A stretch of DNA of 38,675 nt. Source: Bigelowiella natans CCMP2755 (Eukaryota > Cercozoa > Chlorarachniophyceae). The notes under the pieces are model-generated. The model did no database searches and had not been told where the DNA came from. It was given only the letters and a program-made list of their open reading frames with translations. Numbering within the stretch: position 1 is the first letter of the stretch; each line of letters opens with the position of its first letter. Positions 1 through 11,861 of the stretch are shown here, piece by piece. The stretch lies in the NCBI GenBank assembly GCA_000320545.1, contig ADNK01001513.1, forward strand, positions 1 to 38,675, read 5' to 3'. The position numbers and the translations under genes were made by a program.

Positions 1-355
1 AAATCCTGCCCCCCTGCTACGCGGCATCCCCCCCCTCCTGCGGCTCACACAAATTTTAAGCCGAGAGAGGGCCTAAAGGCCTATGCAGCAGTCGTTCAAT
101 ACCTGAACCCAGAGAGGAAATACTGAAGCAGAGAGGTCTAGCTGGTGGCATCACAACCCGCACACGATTCATCAAACTCATCCTTCTCTTTCTTCTTCTT
201 CTTCTTCTTCTTCTTCTTCTTCTTCTATTGCTCCAATCTGGACAAAGACAAAGACCGTCAGTAAATGATGCCAATCTACACATAAAGAAAGCGAGAAAGA
301 GATGTTCCGTGATTTGTTGGACGATACATACATCATGATAGATTTCGATCTACAT

Positions 356-410
<55 letters not shown>

Positions 411-411
411 A

Positions 412-455
<44 letters not shown>

Positions 456-808
456 CCGGATGTCGATCGAAATCAACCATGAGGTACGTTCCGTCCAACA
501 AATCACGGAACATCTCCTTCCCGCTTTCCTAATGTGTAGATTCGCATCATCTACTGACGTTCTTTGTCTTAGATTGTAGCAACAGCAAGAAGAAGAAGAA
601 GAAGAAGAAGAAGAAGAAGAAGAAGAAGAAGAAGAAGAAATCCTCTACGTACTTACCGGTTGTGATGCCACCACTAGACCTCCTGCTTCAAGTATTTCCG
701 GGTTCAGCTTTTGCAACGACTGCTGCATAGCCTTTAGGCCTTCCTCTGCCTCAAATTGTGTGTCAGCCGCAGGAGGGGGGGATGCAGCGTAGCAGGGGGG
801 CAGGATTT
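1..808. repeat. Long imperfect palindrome centred on a TA microsatellite
   Basis: Bases 1-358 are an inverted copy of about 457-808. The copy includes the coding stretch, the (GAA)n/(TTC)n tract and the segment reading gatgttccgtgatttgttgg on opposite strands. The centre (about 359-456) is almost pure TA repeat. The right arm carries open exons with good splice sites. The left arm has many one- and two-base insertions, deletions and G-to-A type changes that destroy the frame. This could be a genuine palindrome, or a fold-back or chimeric-read artefact at a contig end, because the window starts exactly inside it. Confidence 0.85.
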
Positions 809-893
809 GACGGGATGATGATGATGATGATGATGATGTTCTTGGTGCTGTTCTCCCATGCACGCCATGCGATTCAAACCACCCCTGTCTCCT
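457..893 (-). CDS. Two exons of an unidentified minus-strand protein, 3' end lost in the palindrome
   Basis: Exon 657-893 (79 codons) begins after a ctacaag acceptor. It contains a Ser run encoded by a TGA/TCA microsatellite, a Pro/Ala-rich piece, and then the helical segment [19 protein letters not shown]. It ends at a strong donor, CCG|GTAAGT. Exon 457-528 (24 codons), entered in the same phase, reads [20 protein letters not shown] and ends at CCG|GTAATATATA, so its donor lies inside the TA microsatellite. Later exons would fall in the palindrome centre and are not recoverable. I do not recognise the family. The two exons agree in phase, which supports a real gene. The start codon is not determined, and the first exon could extend upstream through a Gly-rich repeat. 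Confidence 0.5.
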
Positions 894-1071
894 CTTGTAG
901 TTCAGTATTTTTTGGATTCTCCCTCTCCCTCCTCCTCCTCCTCCTCCTCCTCCTCCTTCGCGAGAAGTTGATGTCGTATCTGTTCGTGTTGTTGTTGTTG
1001 TTGTTGTTGTTGATGATGATGATGATAATGAGGTCGTTTATCACACGGGAGGAAGAACAAATTATACATAG
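894..1071. other. Divergent intergenic stretch made of microsatellites
   Basis: This lies between the minus-strand fragment and the first exon of the plus-strand gene. It holds (CTC)n near 930-957, (TTG)n near 988-1012 and a (GAT)n tract after that. These repeats open all frames and create spurious Leu/Arg/Asn-run ORFs. No promoter motif can be supported. Confidence 0.5.
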
Positions 1072-2364
1072 AAACAAGAAATTCACTGCCTTACGTGGAT
1101 GATAAGGGCGAAAACAGCTTAGCTGAACAGATGAAGCAGCTCCTAGAGTGTCTCTTGAGTGCTGATAATAGATGTAGGTAGTATTGAGTCTAACAATCGT
1201 TGTCGTTTGTTGTTGTTGTTGCTCTTCCGCCTTCTTTACTTCCTATTTTTCACTCTCCATCTCACCGATAAAAGAGTTTTGAAGGCCACCAGAATCAACA
1301 AGATTGGGGCCACAAGCGCGAGGGAGGAGGAAATCCGTCGTCCCATGGTTGATGCTCGTGGGGGGTGGGGAGTGAGGTACCCCTCTGGCTTCTATTGGCC
1401 GATCTCAGGCTTAAATGTGGGATTTTGGAGGAAAATCGGTCCAAAATCCCCTGTGTTACCTATATTTTACCGCTGTTTTCCCTTGTCGCACATGGATTTC
1501 GTAGGCTCTACGTAGGCCAGTAGTCGGCCCGAAACACCATCATCATCATCGTCGTCTGGAGAAGTAGTATCACCCGACGTGGTCTGATCAGTGCTGTCAT
1601 TCCTTCTTCACATGCTACTTTCCGACGAGGAGGAGGGGGAGAAGGAAGGCTGTGTGGCCCGTCAGAGGACCCTGAATGGCCATCGTAGAGCTTGCATCAT
1701 TGCGCTGGTGGTGCTTGGTGCATGTAGATCTTACCATCTGGAGAATCATGGGGGGGGGGAATGGCACTCCGCCCGGTTGTTGAAACAATCAGAGCAGGGG
1801 GTTCGAAGTGGCACCCACGAATTACCGGCGCTCGATGACGGACCTACCCGATCTTGGCTGTAAGTGCCCTGAAAAAAAGATGCAACTATAACTAGCTAGC
1901 TAGATGGTGCACGGACTAGAGGATTTGAAACAAATGGAAATGGCAGTAGCACATAGGCGATGATAAAATAATAAATAATGTGGCGGTAGACTAAGCTGCA
2001 CTCGTACTACATTCTCAGCGAATAAAATGTGTTTGTAAGGATTTGCAACTCAAACGGATTGATCTGACATCTGAAAGGTATAATATGCGAATTCAAGCGC
2101 AAGCGCGCTGTGGATATGAAGAGAAGCTCGTCTCCAAAGGCCAGCCATTGAAAAGGTAGATGTCGCTCACCATGCATTTTAGATTAAGGATGACCATTTA
2201 CGAACAATGTTCATGAGTGTTCGGTTTGCCTACTTCAGTTTCAATATAGAGGGGAAGGACCTGTTCCAAAGCTTGAGAAGGTTTGTCATCCAATCGAAAT
2301 ACCGTTTATACTATCTGGGATGGTGCATACATCTCTCTATTCACATTCCTCTAATTTATCACAA

Positions 2365-2398
<34 letters not shown>

Positions 2399-4122
2399 AA
2401 CTAACTAGCATCATCCCATTTTCTAGGCATTGGAAGAAGGGAGAAGAGCAAGTGCATCATGATAACCAAAGCAGGCACTCATTTGATATGAGGTGGTGTA
2501 TGTAGTAGTAGTAGTAGCTGTTGTTGTAGTAGTAGTAGTAGTAGTCGCTCATTGGATGATGATGTTAGGACAGACAGATAGACATAACAGTTGTGTGGCA
2601 ACAATATCTATAACAGGGGAACATATTTGAGGCAAACAATAACGGATTAGGGGAGACAACATCTCCTACTCGCCCCCCTCATATACTTGTACATAACACA
2701 CCATAGCCTTCGATTCGGAGATGGGTCTTGTCTAGAGCCTGTCCGTTTGCTAGGAATCGGTGAGTAAATAGGGGTGGGTTTGTTATAGAGGGAGGAGGAC
2801 TATCAGCAAAACGTACAGCCGCATGGCGAAACAACCAAGCTGCTCACAGCGCTATTCTCTTAAAATCCACGCATGCTCTACCATGTTATGAATTATGATG
2901 CTATTCCAGGGCCTCTGAAGCTTGTGATGGAGTATAGAAACAACCGCACAGGTAGTGATCGAAGAAGAAGAAAAAGAAGAAGATTAGGAGAAGCAGCACT
3001 AATAATAGCAGCAGCCGTCTCCGTGAGAAGGAGGGAAGAGAGATATGCAGCAAGGAAAGGGGGGAGGCTGGATCAACCACTATGATAAATACTACGGCAA
3101 AAACAGCAACACCATGGAGGGATGGTGACGATGCCATTCGATCGTGATAACACTTACTGGTGACATCTTGATCTGAAATATAAAGGTGAAAGCTGTGCAA
3201 TCAAGAGCTATATTGGACCAATATCTCGCATTTCAAGAGGATATGATGGGTACGTATAGATTCAACCAAACGCAAACTTACCACGCAGATTATATTATAT
3301 CTATTATTTAATTTTGATATGATAAACAAAGTGTGCGCACATAAGGAAGAAAGGTAAGCACGATCTCGAGTCTATAATGATCTATTCTCAGGTACGTACG
3401 ACTGTGCAGAAGAGAGCGTGGGAAGCTGCAAAGATTGAAGTATATCGATGGCTTCGTTAGCCTCAAACGCCCTGCGGAATATAGCAGAATCACGATGGCC
3501 TTTGGGTATGATTCCACGCACACACCGCACTCGTTAGAGTTGTTTAAAATATTGTTTAAAATATAATAGCAATATTGCAGTTATATTCATCGCTATCATC
3601 GTCTCTCTCGCTTGAATATCCTCCTCATGCTTAAACAACACTCCCTCCCTCCCTCCCTCCCATCGTCTTTGTAACAATAGCTGGCCATGCCTTATTGAGG
3701 AGGTGGTGCCTGGAATATCGTTGTACGTGAACAAATTAAGATCTTAGATACTAATATAGAATACCTAGCCATCAAACCAAACTCCTCCGTAGCAGTAGTA
3801 GCAGCAGCAGCAGTAGTAGGCTCCTCCTCCTCCTCCTCATCCTCCTCCTCCTTTTAACACCACTTTTCCCTATCAGATCTGAGGGTCGGCATGAACTTGA
3901 GAAGCTCGTCAATGAAATTGCTGAGGTGAAGGAGGAGGAGGAGGAGGAGGAGGAGGAGGAGGAGGACGGCGGAGAAGTAGCTCACACCAGAGATAAGCAG
4001 GAACTTCAACGTTCTTTTGAAAAAGGAGGGGAGGGAGGAAGAAGCAATCCCACTAAGCAATCTAGCCATGATGATGATGGATTTGTTGCGTTTGATTGCA
4101 GCACCACCCAAAAACTGAAAAG

Positions 4123-4153
<31 letters not shown>

Positions 4154-5551
4154 CTTCATGGTTATCAGCACATTCTCGTCCTCCTCCATCATCATCATTA
4201 TGTAGGTTTATTTCCAGAAATCCACACCACATACACAACTACATACACATACATACGAGATGTTGCTTTTATATCCCCCCCCCCCCCCTTCCTTGCAGAA
4301 TATGCGTGCTCATCTCCCAAATGACTAGCTGCATCCATAGGGCTGCCATAACGCTACAGGTAATAGTAGTAGTAGTAGGAGGAGGAGGAGGAGGAGGAGT
4401 CGTTGTTGTAGCTGTAGTAGTTGTGCTATGAGGCTTAAGAATAGACTGTGGTTACTGCTGCTTCTTCTGCCGATGTGTTTTGTTGATCACTATATCACAC
4501 CACGACCTCACTTTAAAGCATCATTGGGAATTCTTATTATAGGAGTGCGAGAAAATCGGGTTGATGGCTAAATGGGATAAGGAGCATGTTTCCCCTTTGG
4601 ATATGATGCTGCCTGGGGTTAGTTCTTTGCCTATGCACGGAAAATGCCAAACGCACAAGCTCAACTTAAAAGAGATCATGTGTACGATTATTGCACCGAT
4701 TCGTTTCCCCCGATGTTTGCTACATAGCATGTATAAGAGTCGTCCTGGTTTTAATATCGATCGTTGCTCCTCATAGAATGCAATGCTTTTGTTGTTCATT
4801 ACGCAGACATTTCTTGACCCTGCGTACGTCACAGACATACAGGCAAACGTAAGCAGGGTTTCTCTCTTTCTTTGTGTTGGTGTATGGTGATAGGATTGCA
4901 TTAGACATCTTCAAAGGGAACACTATAAAAATAGCATCTTCTCCTTGTTGCTCTCTCCCTCTTTTTGGTATCAAGGCTGGCGTTCACTCTCACCATTCTC
5001 TTTTCCAAAACAGAAACCGTCAAATCATTCCCGCCGCTGGCCGTATCCAATGAATGTAAGATAAATGGCCAAGAAGACATTATTGCTAGTTCTTTCACTA
5101 AATTTCAATGCATATTTTTTACTCGTTGTATTCGCAGCTGCTCAAGTTGTCATCAGAGCTGTTATCGCACAAGAGGCGTTTACTGAAAGCGCATGGGTTA
5201 GCCTTATTAGTATTGCTGCTCCAAATACTTTCATTGTACAGAAACTGATCATTTTTGCTGAAGCTCCTCAAATTGCAATTGTATGATGTCATCATTGCTG
5301 CCTTAGGGTTCGAATAATTACCAAAACAGCTCAAGGACACCTAGAGAAGCTCCGAGCTTTACACATAAAGGTAAGAAATCAAACGCGATGGGCTCTTTCT
5401 ATCTTTCTTAATTTCGTCCAATTATACACAGGGGAAAACAAATCAAACCGTTGTCCAACCGTCAGACGTTCTAGATGCACTGAGGGGGTTATCAATGATG
5501 AGTGTGTGTCCAACCCCAAAACGCAAGCGACAAGAACACACTATTGGCTGA
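1072..5551 (+). CDS. Multi-exon hypothetical protein, about 615 residues
   Basis: Proposed exons: 1072-1177, 1275-1371, about 1591-1859, 2239-2280, 2427-2492, 2707-2759, 2789-2884, 2910-2951, 3186-3249, 3392-3505, 3681-3719, 3877-4122, 4299-4359, 4543-4679, 4807-4848, 4894-4967, 5014-5042, 5138-5209, 5264-5280, 5307-5370 and 5432-5551. The reading phase carries through nearly all junctions, which argues for one gene. The product contains PLKLVMEYRNNRTGESCAIK, a poly-Glu run at 3933-3965, a second helical basic region (LLSHKRRLLKAHG) and a C-terminus with PTPKRKRQEHTIG, which could be a nuclear signal. No family is recognised. Near the start, VLKATRINKIG faintly recalls TFIIS N-terminal-like helical bundles, but that is too weak to use. 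The start codon, the 1371-1591 junction and the 5' limit are uncertain. Exon 4543-4679 could instead run to a stop at 4776. Confidence 0.55.
3930..3965 (+). repeat. (GAG)n microsatellite encoding poly-Glu in a coding exon
   Basis: The tract lies inside exon 3877-4122 of the plus-strand hypothetical gene. It encodes about eleven consecutive Glu residues following KLVNEIAEVK. The frame is open on both sides, so the repeat is translated. Confidence 0.8.
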
Positions 5552-6249
5552 CATATTTGCAAATTTACATCGATGATGCTTGTATTAGTTCTCAGTTGCA
5601 CTAGGATTAGCCTTATGATATTGCCATGCTCAGAGAGCACGCCGCTTGGGCCAGCAGGCGAATGAATGCGCAGCTGCGTGCTACATGTGTAGATGTAGTC
5701 GATGATATGTTGGCACTAACAGCGCTGAACTATTATAGACATGGAATACCACATGTTAATGCGCAATGCTGGATCTATATGTGGTGCAGGCCATGCATGC
5801 GTCTACGATCAGCGCTCACAAACGCGTTCACCACCTTGTACCGAGGCGAGGCGCTTCAGCGTGCATGCACATGCCTGCACGGCGATGACCGCGCGATGCA
5901 TAGAAACTGCTGTGTGTTCTTTTTCTGTCAAATGATAGTTTGGAATTTATGCCATGCCAATTGTGCATTTAGCCGCCGTGTTGGCGCTATACATCCAGAC
6001 GTACAACATATGCTCACAAGGATGGTGAATTAGTAACATAAGAACAACTCATTTTATTTGTGTCTAAACAAAGAAGATTATAAGATAATCCAATTTGCAT
6101 CCTTCTCCAATCATGCATGCAATACGTACAATCCATGATAATCATGCCTGCTTACGTAGTCAACATTTCATACGAAACATGCATGTGCTGCATAATAATG
6201 ACCCTATCAGACATGCATAGGTTGTCGCAGGTGCGAAAATCCAACAACT
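5552..6249. other. Convergent intergenic stretch, no supported gene
   Basis: This separates the stop of the plus-strand gene (TGA at 5549-5551) from the stop of the minus-strand phosphatase (6250-6252). It is rich in CpG and in GCATGC/ATGCAT words. A 135-codon open frame at 5626-6033 has no recognisable motif. It looks like a consequence of low stop-codon density rather than a gene. Confidence 0.5.
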
Positions 6250-7095
6250 TCAACCAAAGAGCTTTGCAACAGACTCCAAGTAATAGGTGGGTTTTTCTCT
6301 GAAAAGATAGATGCCCAAATCATATATGATACATATATTCATATGGGCATTTCACTTGAAAGCTGCATTTGGTAATACTCTTTACTGTAGCTGTGCTCCT
6401 CCAAAGCCTGCAGGGGCGTTACCCCTGTAAGAACCACCATGGTGCTCACACCTGATGAGCGCAAAAGATACAATCTAATGAGTAAAGCTGTTCCAATCCA
6501 ATTATGGCAAAGAAGCCATGATGATGATGATCATCATCATTGTTATTATTATTATTACTATCATTATTATTATTATTCATCCACGACCTCCTCGATTGCC
6601 GAACACCATATCCGTGTTAAGTCTGTGCATCGATTGAGTCAAGGGGATATAACATTCAAAATCAAATCTTCATGCTCGTAATTAGTGTGCTGCTGCAGCA
6701 ACCGGTGGCGTGTTAGTCGGCCATCGCGAACAAACCTATCTCCGACCATTAGCACTCCGCTCAGATCTAAATCTGGGTATCTTGACCGTATTGCACTGAA
6801 CAATGAGGTTTATCACCAAATGGGCGGTGAGATAGAAAGCAGGCCGACAGCTTTTCTCTATTCGAGTGACGTAAACGTATACAAAGAAAATCTTGTAGTA
6901 AACATTGCAAACCTGAACATAACAGATTCAGGCTTCCCGACATTCTTTGCCTCCCTGTATTGTTTTTTACGATTAGTGTCGTCATCAAGATACAATATAT
7001 GATCACATCTTAGTTTACATTTGACATGATGCGGATACATGAGCTATCGTTGCGCCTGATGAGAACAAACGCAAGCTGAGCAGTGAGATCATAGA

Positions 7096-7130
<35 letters not shown>

Positions 7131-9072
7131 AAGTACTACTATACGAGGAGGCATCAGGAGGTATGATCTAGGTAGTTCGTTGCTTAGCATCCAATCGCAG
7201 CACCTGCTCCTGGTAGAAAGAGACCGTCCTCTGCCTTTAAATGGAGAAGACAAAATGAGAATTCCCAGTGGAAAATGGTTCGAATAAGCAGCCGCAAGAA
7301 AACATCATTGTCCGTTACTACTACTGCTAATACTACTGCTACTGCAAATTCTACTCCTACTTCTCAATCTCTACCGGAAATGTGTGATCCTGGTTGGTGC
7401 TAAGCAAGAAACAGCCTTTGTTCTTCTAAGAATTCCCGTGAGGTATAGGGGGCCAAGAAGGCGAGTGAGCAGTGTGCCGATAAGTGTCAACTTCGGCAGA
7501 GTTGAGTTTGAAATGGTGGCGGCAGTTAGACTGGGATTTCGTGTCACTGTGGTTCTCTATTGTTTTTCGAAACGCCACCTGGCAATATATTCCTGCGAGC
7601 GCACTCTTCGAGTATGTGAATGTAAGGTCCATCCCGGCGACTACAACTCCTACTTCTGCACGCATGTATCATCCAGCATGAGAACAGCACAACTTTTTGT
7701 CGTAAGGACTCATATCACGCAACAATTCTCTTCAAGGCTACTGCGACGATTTGCGGATGGTACACCCATCTAACCAACCTGGGTCCACAGGGATCTTGAT
7801 CAGATCCTTCGGCTGAATATCATTCATCTCTCAAAATATAACTCCAAGCAATGTCAAGCAGAAAGTACACACCTCCCATTGCTTACCACCTAGGATCTCA
7901 TTCACGTTTACGTACTGAGGAAAGAGAATTATGTGAAACCAATGCAAGATGAGGCCATTGGACTGTGACGTGGTCCAGTACTACTACCACCACCACAACC
8001 ACCACCGATGCTGTTACTATGTTATAACGACAACATCGAACCGAGATCCCGTGCTCCTTGAGTTCCAACTCTATTCCTTCATGCCCAATAACCAGTGCCT
8101 GCAAACACCATCGGCAACTCGGTGTCAAAGCCCCTTCTCGCCAGAAAATATACCACTGCCACCACCTTTTTCTTGAATCCAATCGATTGCAGATAGGAAG
8201 CAGCAGCGTAAGCAGAAGAAAGCACCTAGAGATGAAGTAGTGTGATACACCTCCCCCTCTTTGCTAAATCAACTCTTCTTGCTAATAACCTGGCTGGAAT
8301 CTTTGATGGGAATACCAAACTTACTTATCTTTGTCACATATCTGACGAGGTACGTATGTATGCAGTGGTAGAATGATTATTGTAATGATACTATATTGAT
8401 GCAACTTCCGTATGCATCACAGCGAGGATATGTCAAATTGATGATGATGACGACAACGATGGTGATGTGAGGTGCAACTTAACTGTTTTCGTGACTTCGT
8501 CGAGTTATTGGTGACAAAGAAAACTTTCTTCCCCTTTACAGTAATAACGATAAAATATCAGCGCTTCAAAACGCACATTGGAACATATCGTTTTCTGTTC
8601 TCATGAGAAATATAGATATAGGTGTATCATGCACATACATGTACATACTCATGTTTATGTTTATACTATGCTATTCAATCCGATAAATGGAGAACAAAAC
8701 AACAAACGTATTCCGACCGAATCCATCAACTTCTTGACAACATCTGGCGCACCCTCAACCTTGACGATAGCAACCTCCATCAGAGAAATATTATTGAGTG
8801 CCTTCAGTATAGCATGACGACCTTTTGACCACCTCTCCAAAGAACACCATCGCAGTCGAAAAGAAACTGGTATATAAGAGATACAAATCGGCTGAGAATT
8901 GCGAGGGACATGTGTCTGCCTGATACCACCAGATTCAATTTCCTCTCCCGCTGTTTGTCTCTCTCTCTGTGTGTGTGTGTTTGTGTGAAGTCCTCTCAAC
9001 CGTGTGGTACTTTTCCAGGAGCTTTCGTTCCCATTTAGGTATGGCCGACGTCTCCTTTTCCTCGTTCTGCAT
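6250..9072 (-). CDS. Phosphoglycolate phosphatase-type HAD hydrolase, 19 exons, 303 residues
   Basis: The likely role is dephosphorylation of 2-phosphoglycolate or a related small phosphate (PGP/4-nitrophenylphosphatase family). Exons in transcript order: 9001-9072, 8822-8866, 8718-8759, 8484-8533, 8290-8341, 8166-8225, 8042-8098, 7890-7914, 7779-7829, 7579-7655, 7375-7425, 7204-7234, 7019-7055, 6913-6954, 6817-6857, 6736-6766, 6588-6622, 6386-6451, 6250-6296. All phases agree and give 912 nt including the stop. HAD motif I is FLFDCDGVLWRG (D28, D30), motif II is FFVTNNSTKS (T61 region), motif III is NVGKPE (K224), and motif IV is LMVGDRLNTD (D254, D259). VLTGVT and a C-terminal YYLESVAKL also fit the family. 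The length matches the usual 300 or so. The N-terminus MQNEEKETSAIPKWERK has no obvious targeting peptide, so a cytosolic location is likely. The ATG at 9072 follows a possible acceptor, so a 5' UTR exon may exist. Confidence 0.93.
7097..7131. repeat. (CTA)n microsatellite in a phosphatase intron
   Basis: About eleven CTA units lie in the intron 7056-7203 of the HAD phosphatase gene. A related, broken CTA/CTG tract is at 7315-7360 in the preceding intron. Confidence 0.9.
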
Positions 9073-9789
9073 TCTAGTAGTTACAGGTAATGGAGGTAAA
9101 CGCTCGAGCCTCTCTGTCCGAGCACCGAGCACCAGCTGGCCACGTGCTAAATCGCATCAGCGGGTGCGACATCAAAAAGGTGGTGCCTAAAGCCTAAATA
9201 GACTTAATTTTACCAAATTATGGAAAATACCGCAAATTCCGGGAATACTTGAAAATCGGGTAGTGTTTGGCAGTACCCGCAAGAATCTGAGACAACACCC
9301 GTCAGTTACTCAAAAACAGGCTCATACGCCGTACAGGAAACGATTTAGTTGTCTTTTTGATCGAAATTCGATTTAAATTTACCCTGCGACATAATGTCTT
9401 TGTTGTCGTATCTTTGAGAAAGGCACGTGGCCCACACTAATCTGCTGTAAAAAGGACGAAAGCCAACGAACAAAAGCTCTCTCGATCTGCAAAGGAGGAG
9501 ACGACCTGACTTAGACGAAAGACAGTTGTACAAGGTTGATAAGCCACCAACTCACCGAGTAGGGGAACATTGATCAGTCAGACTCATTCTGTCCTGCTGT
9601 AGTTGCCCTGCCAAATAATAGTAAAGCTAATTCCGTTTTTGAAGAAATATCAGTTTTGTGAGAATGGCTTTATCTTTCTAAAGAAACTCTTTATTTGCTT
9701 GTTATTGTTACTATGATTTTAAATCTCTGTTGAATTTCCAACTATTGCGCTTATAGAAAGTGATTGGCAATTTTCTTTGCAGGAGCACG
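9073..9789. other. Divergent intergenic region shared by the phosphatase and EF-hand genes
   Basis: About 0.7 kb separates the two start codons. An acceptor-like ttctttgcag at 9773-9782, just before the EF-hand ATG, suggests a 5' UTR intron on the plus side. An open frame continues upstream of the phosphatase ATG to about 9132, but it lacks a clear start. I see no TATA box or repeated operator that I would defend. Confidence 0.4.

Positions 9790-11861
<2,072 letters not shown>

Noticed and set aside
758-1102. Open frames with long Met, Leu or Arg runs here and at similar repeats (4096-4431, 33173-33508, 11524-11787)
   Set aside because: They are translations of di- or trinucleotide repeats read in stop-free frames, not genes.
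3392-3528. Minus-strand protein-like frame (AIFRRAFEANEAIDILQSLQ)
   Set aside because: It is the codon-register complement of plus-strand exon 3392-3505, which joins in phase with exons on both sides. I kept the plus strand but with limited confidence.
4096-4431. Regularly spaced trinucleotide blocks that superficially suggest a CRISPR-like or tandem array
   Set aside because: They are simple microsatellites without unique spacers, in a spliced eukaryotic locus.
5626-6033. 135-codon plus-strand open frame
   Set aside because: It lies between two convergent gene ends, has no recognisable motif, and overlaps other open frames in a CpG/TGCA-rich stretch. No splice or homology support is visible.
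8255-8345. Plus-strand frame reading FAKSTLLANNLAGIFDG
   Set aside because: It is the exact codon-register complement of the phosphatase exon YVTKISKFGIPIKDSSQ, which fits the family and phase.
8661-8880. Minus-strand frame resembling an armadillo repeat (ILKALNNISLMEVAIVK)
   Set aside because: It mixes an intron with two phosphatase exons. The adjacent frame gives FLFDCDGVLWRG and VEGAPDVVKKLMDS, which belong to the HAD enzyme with consistent phases.
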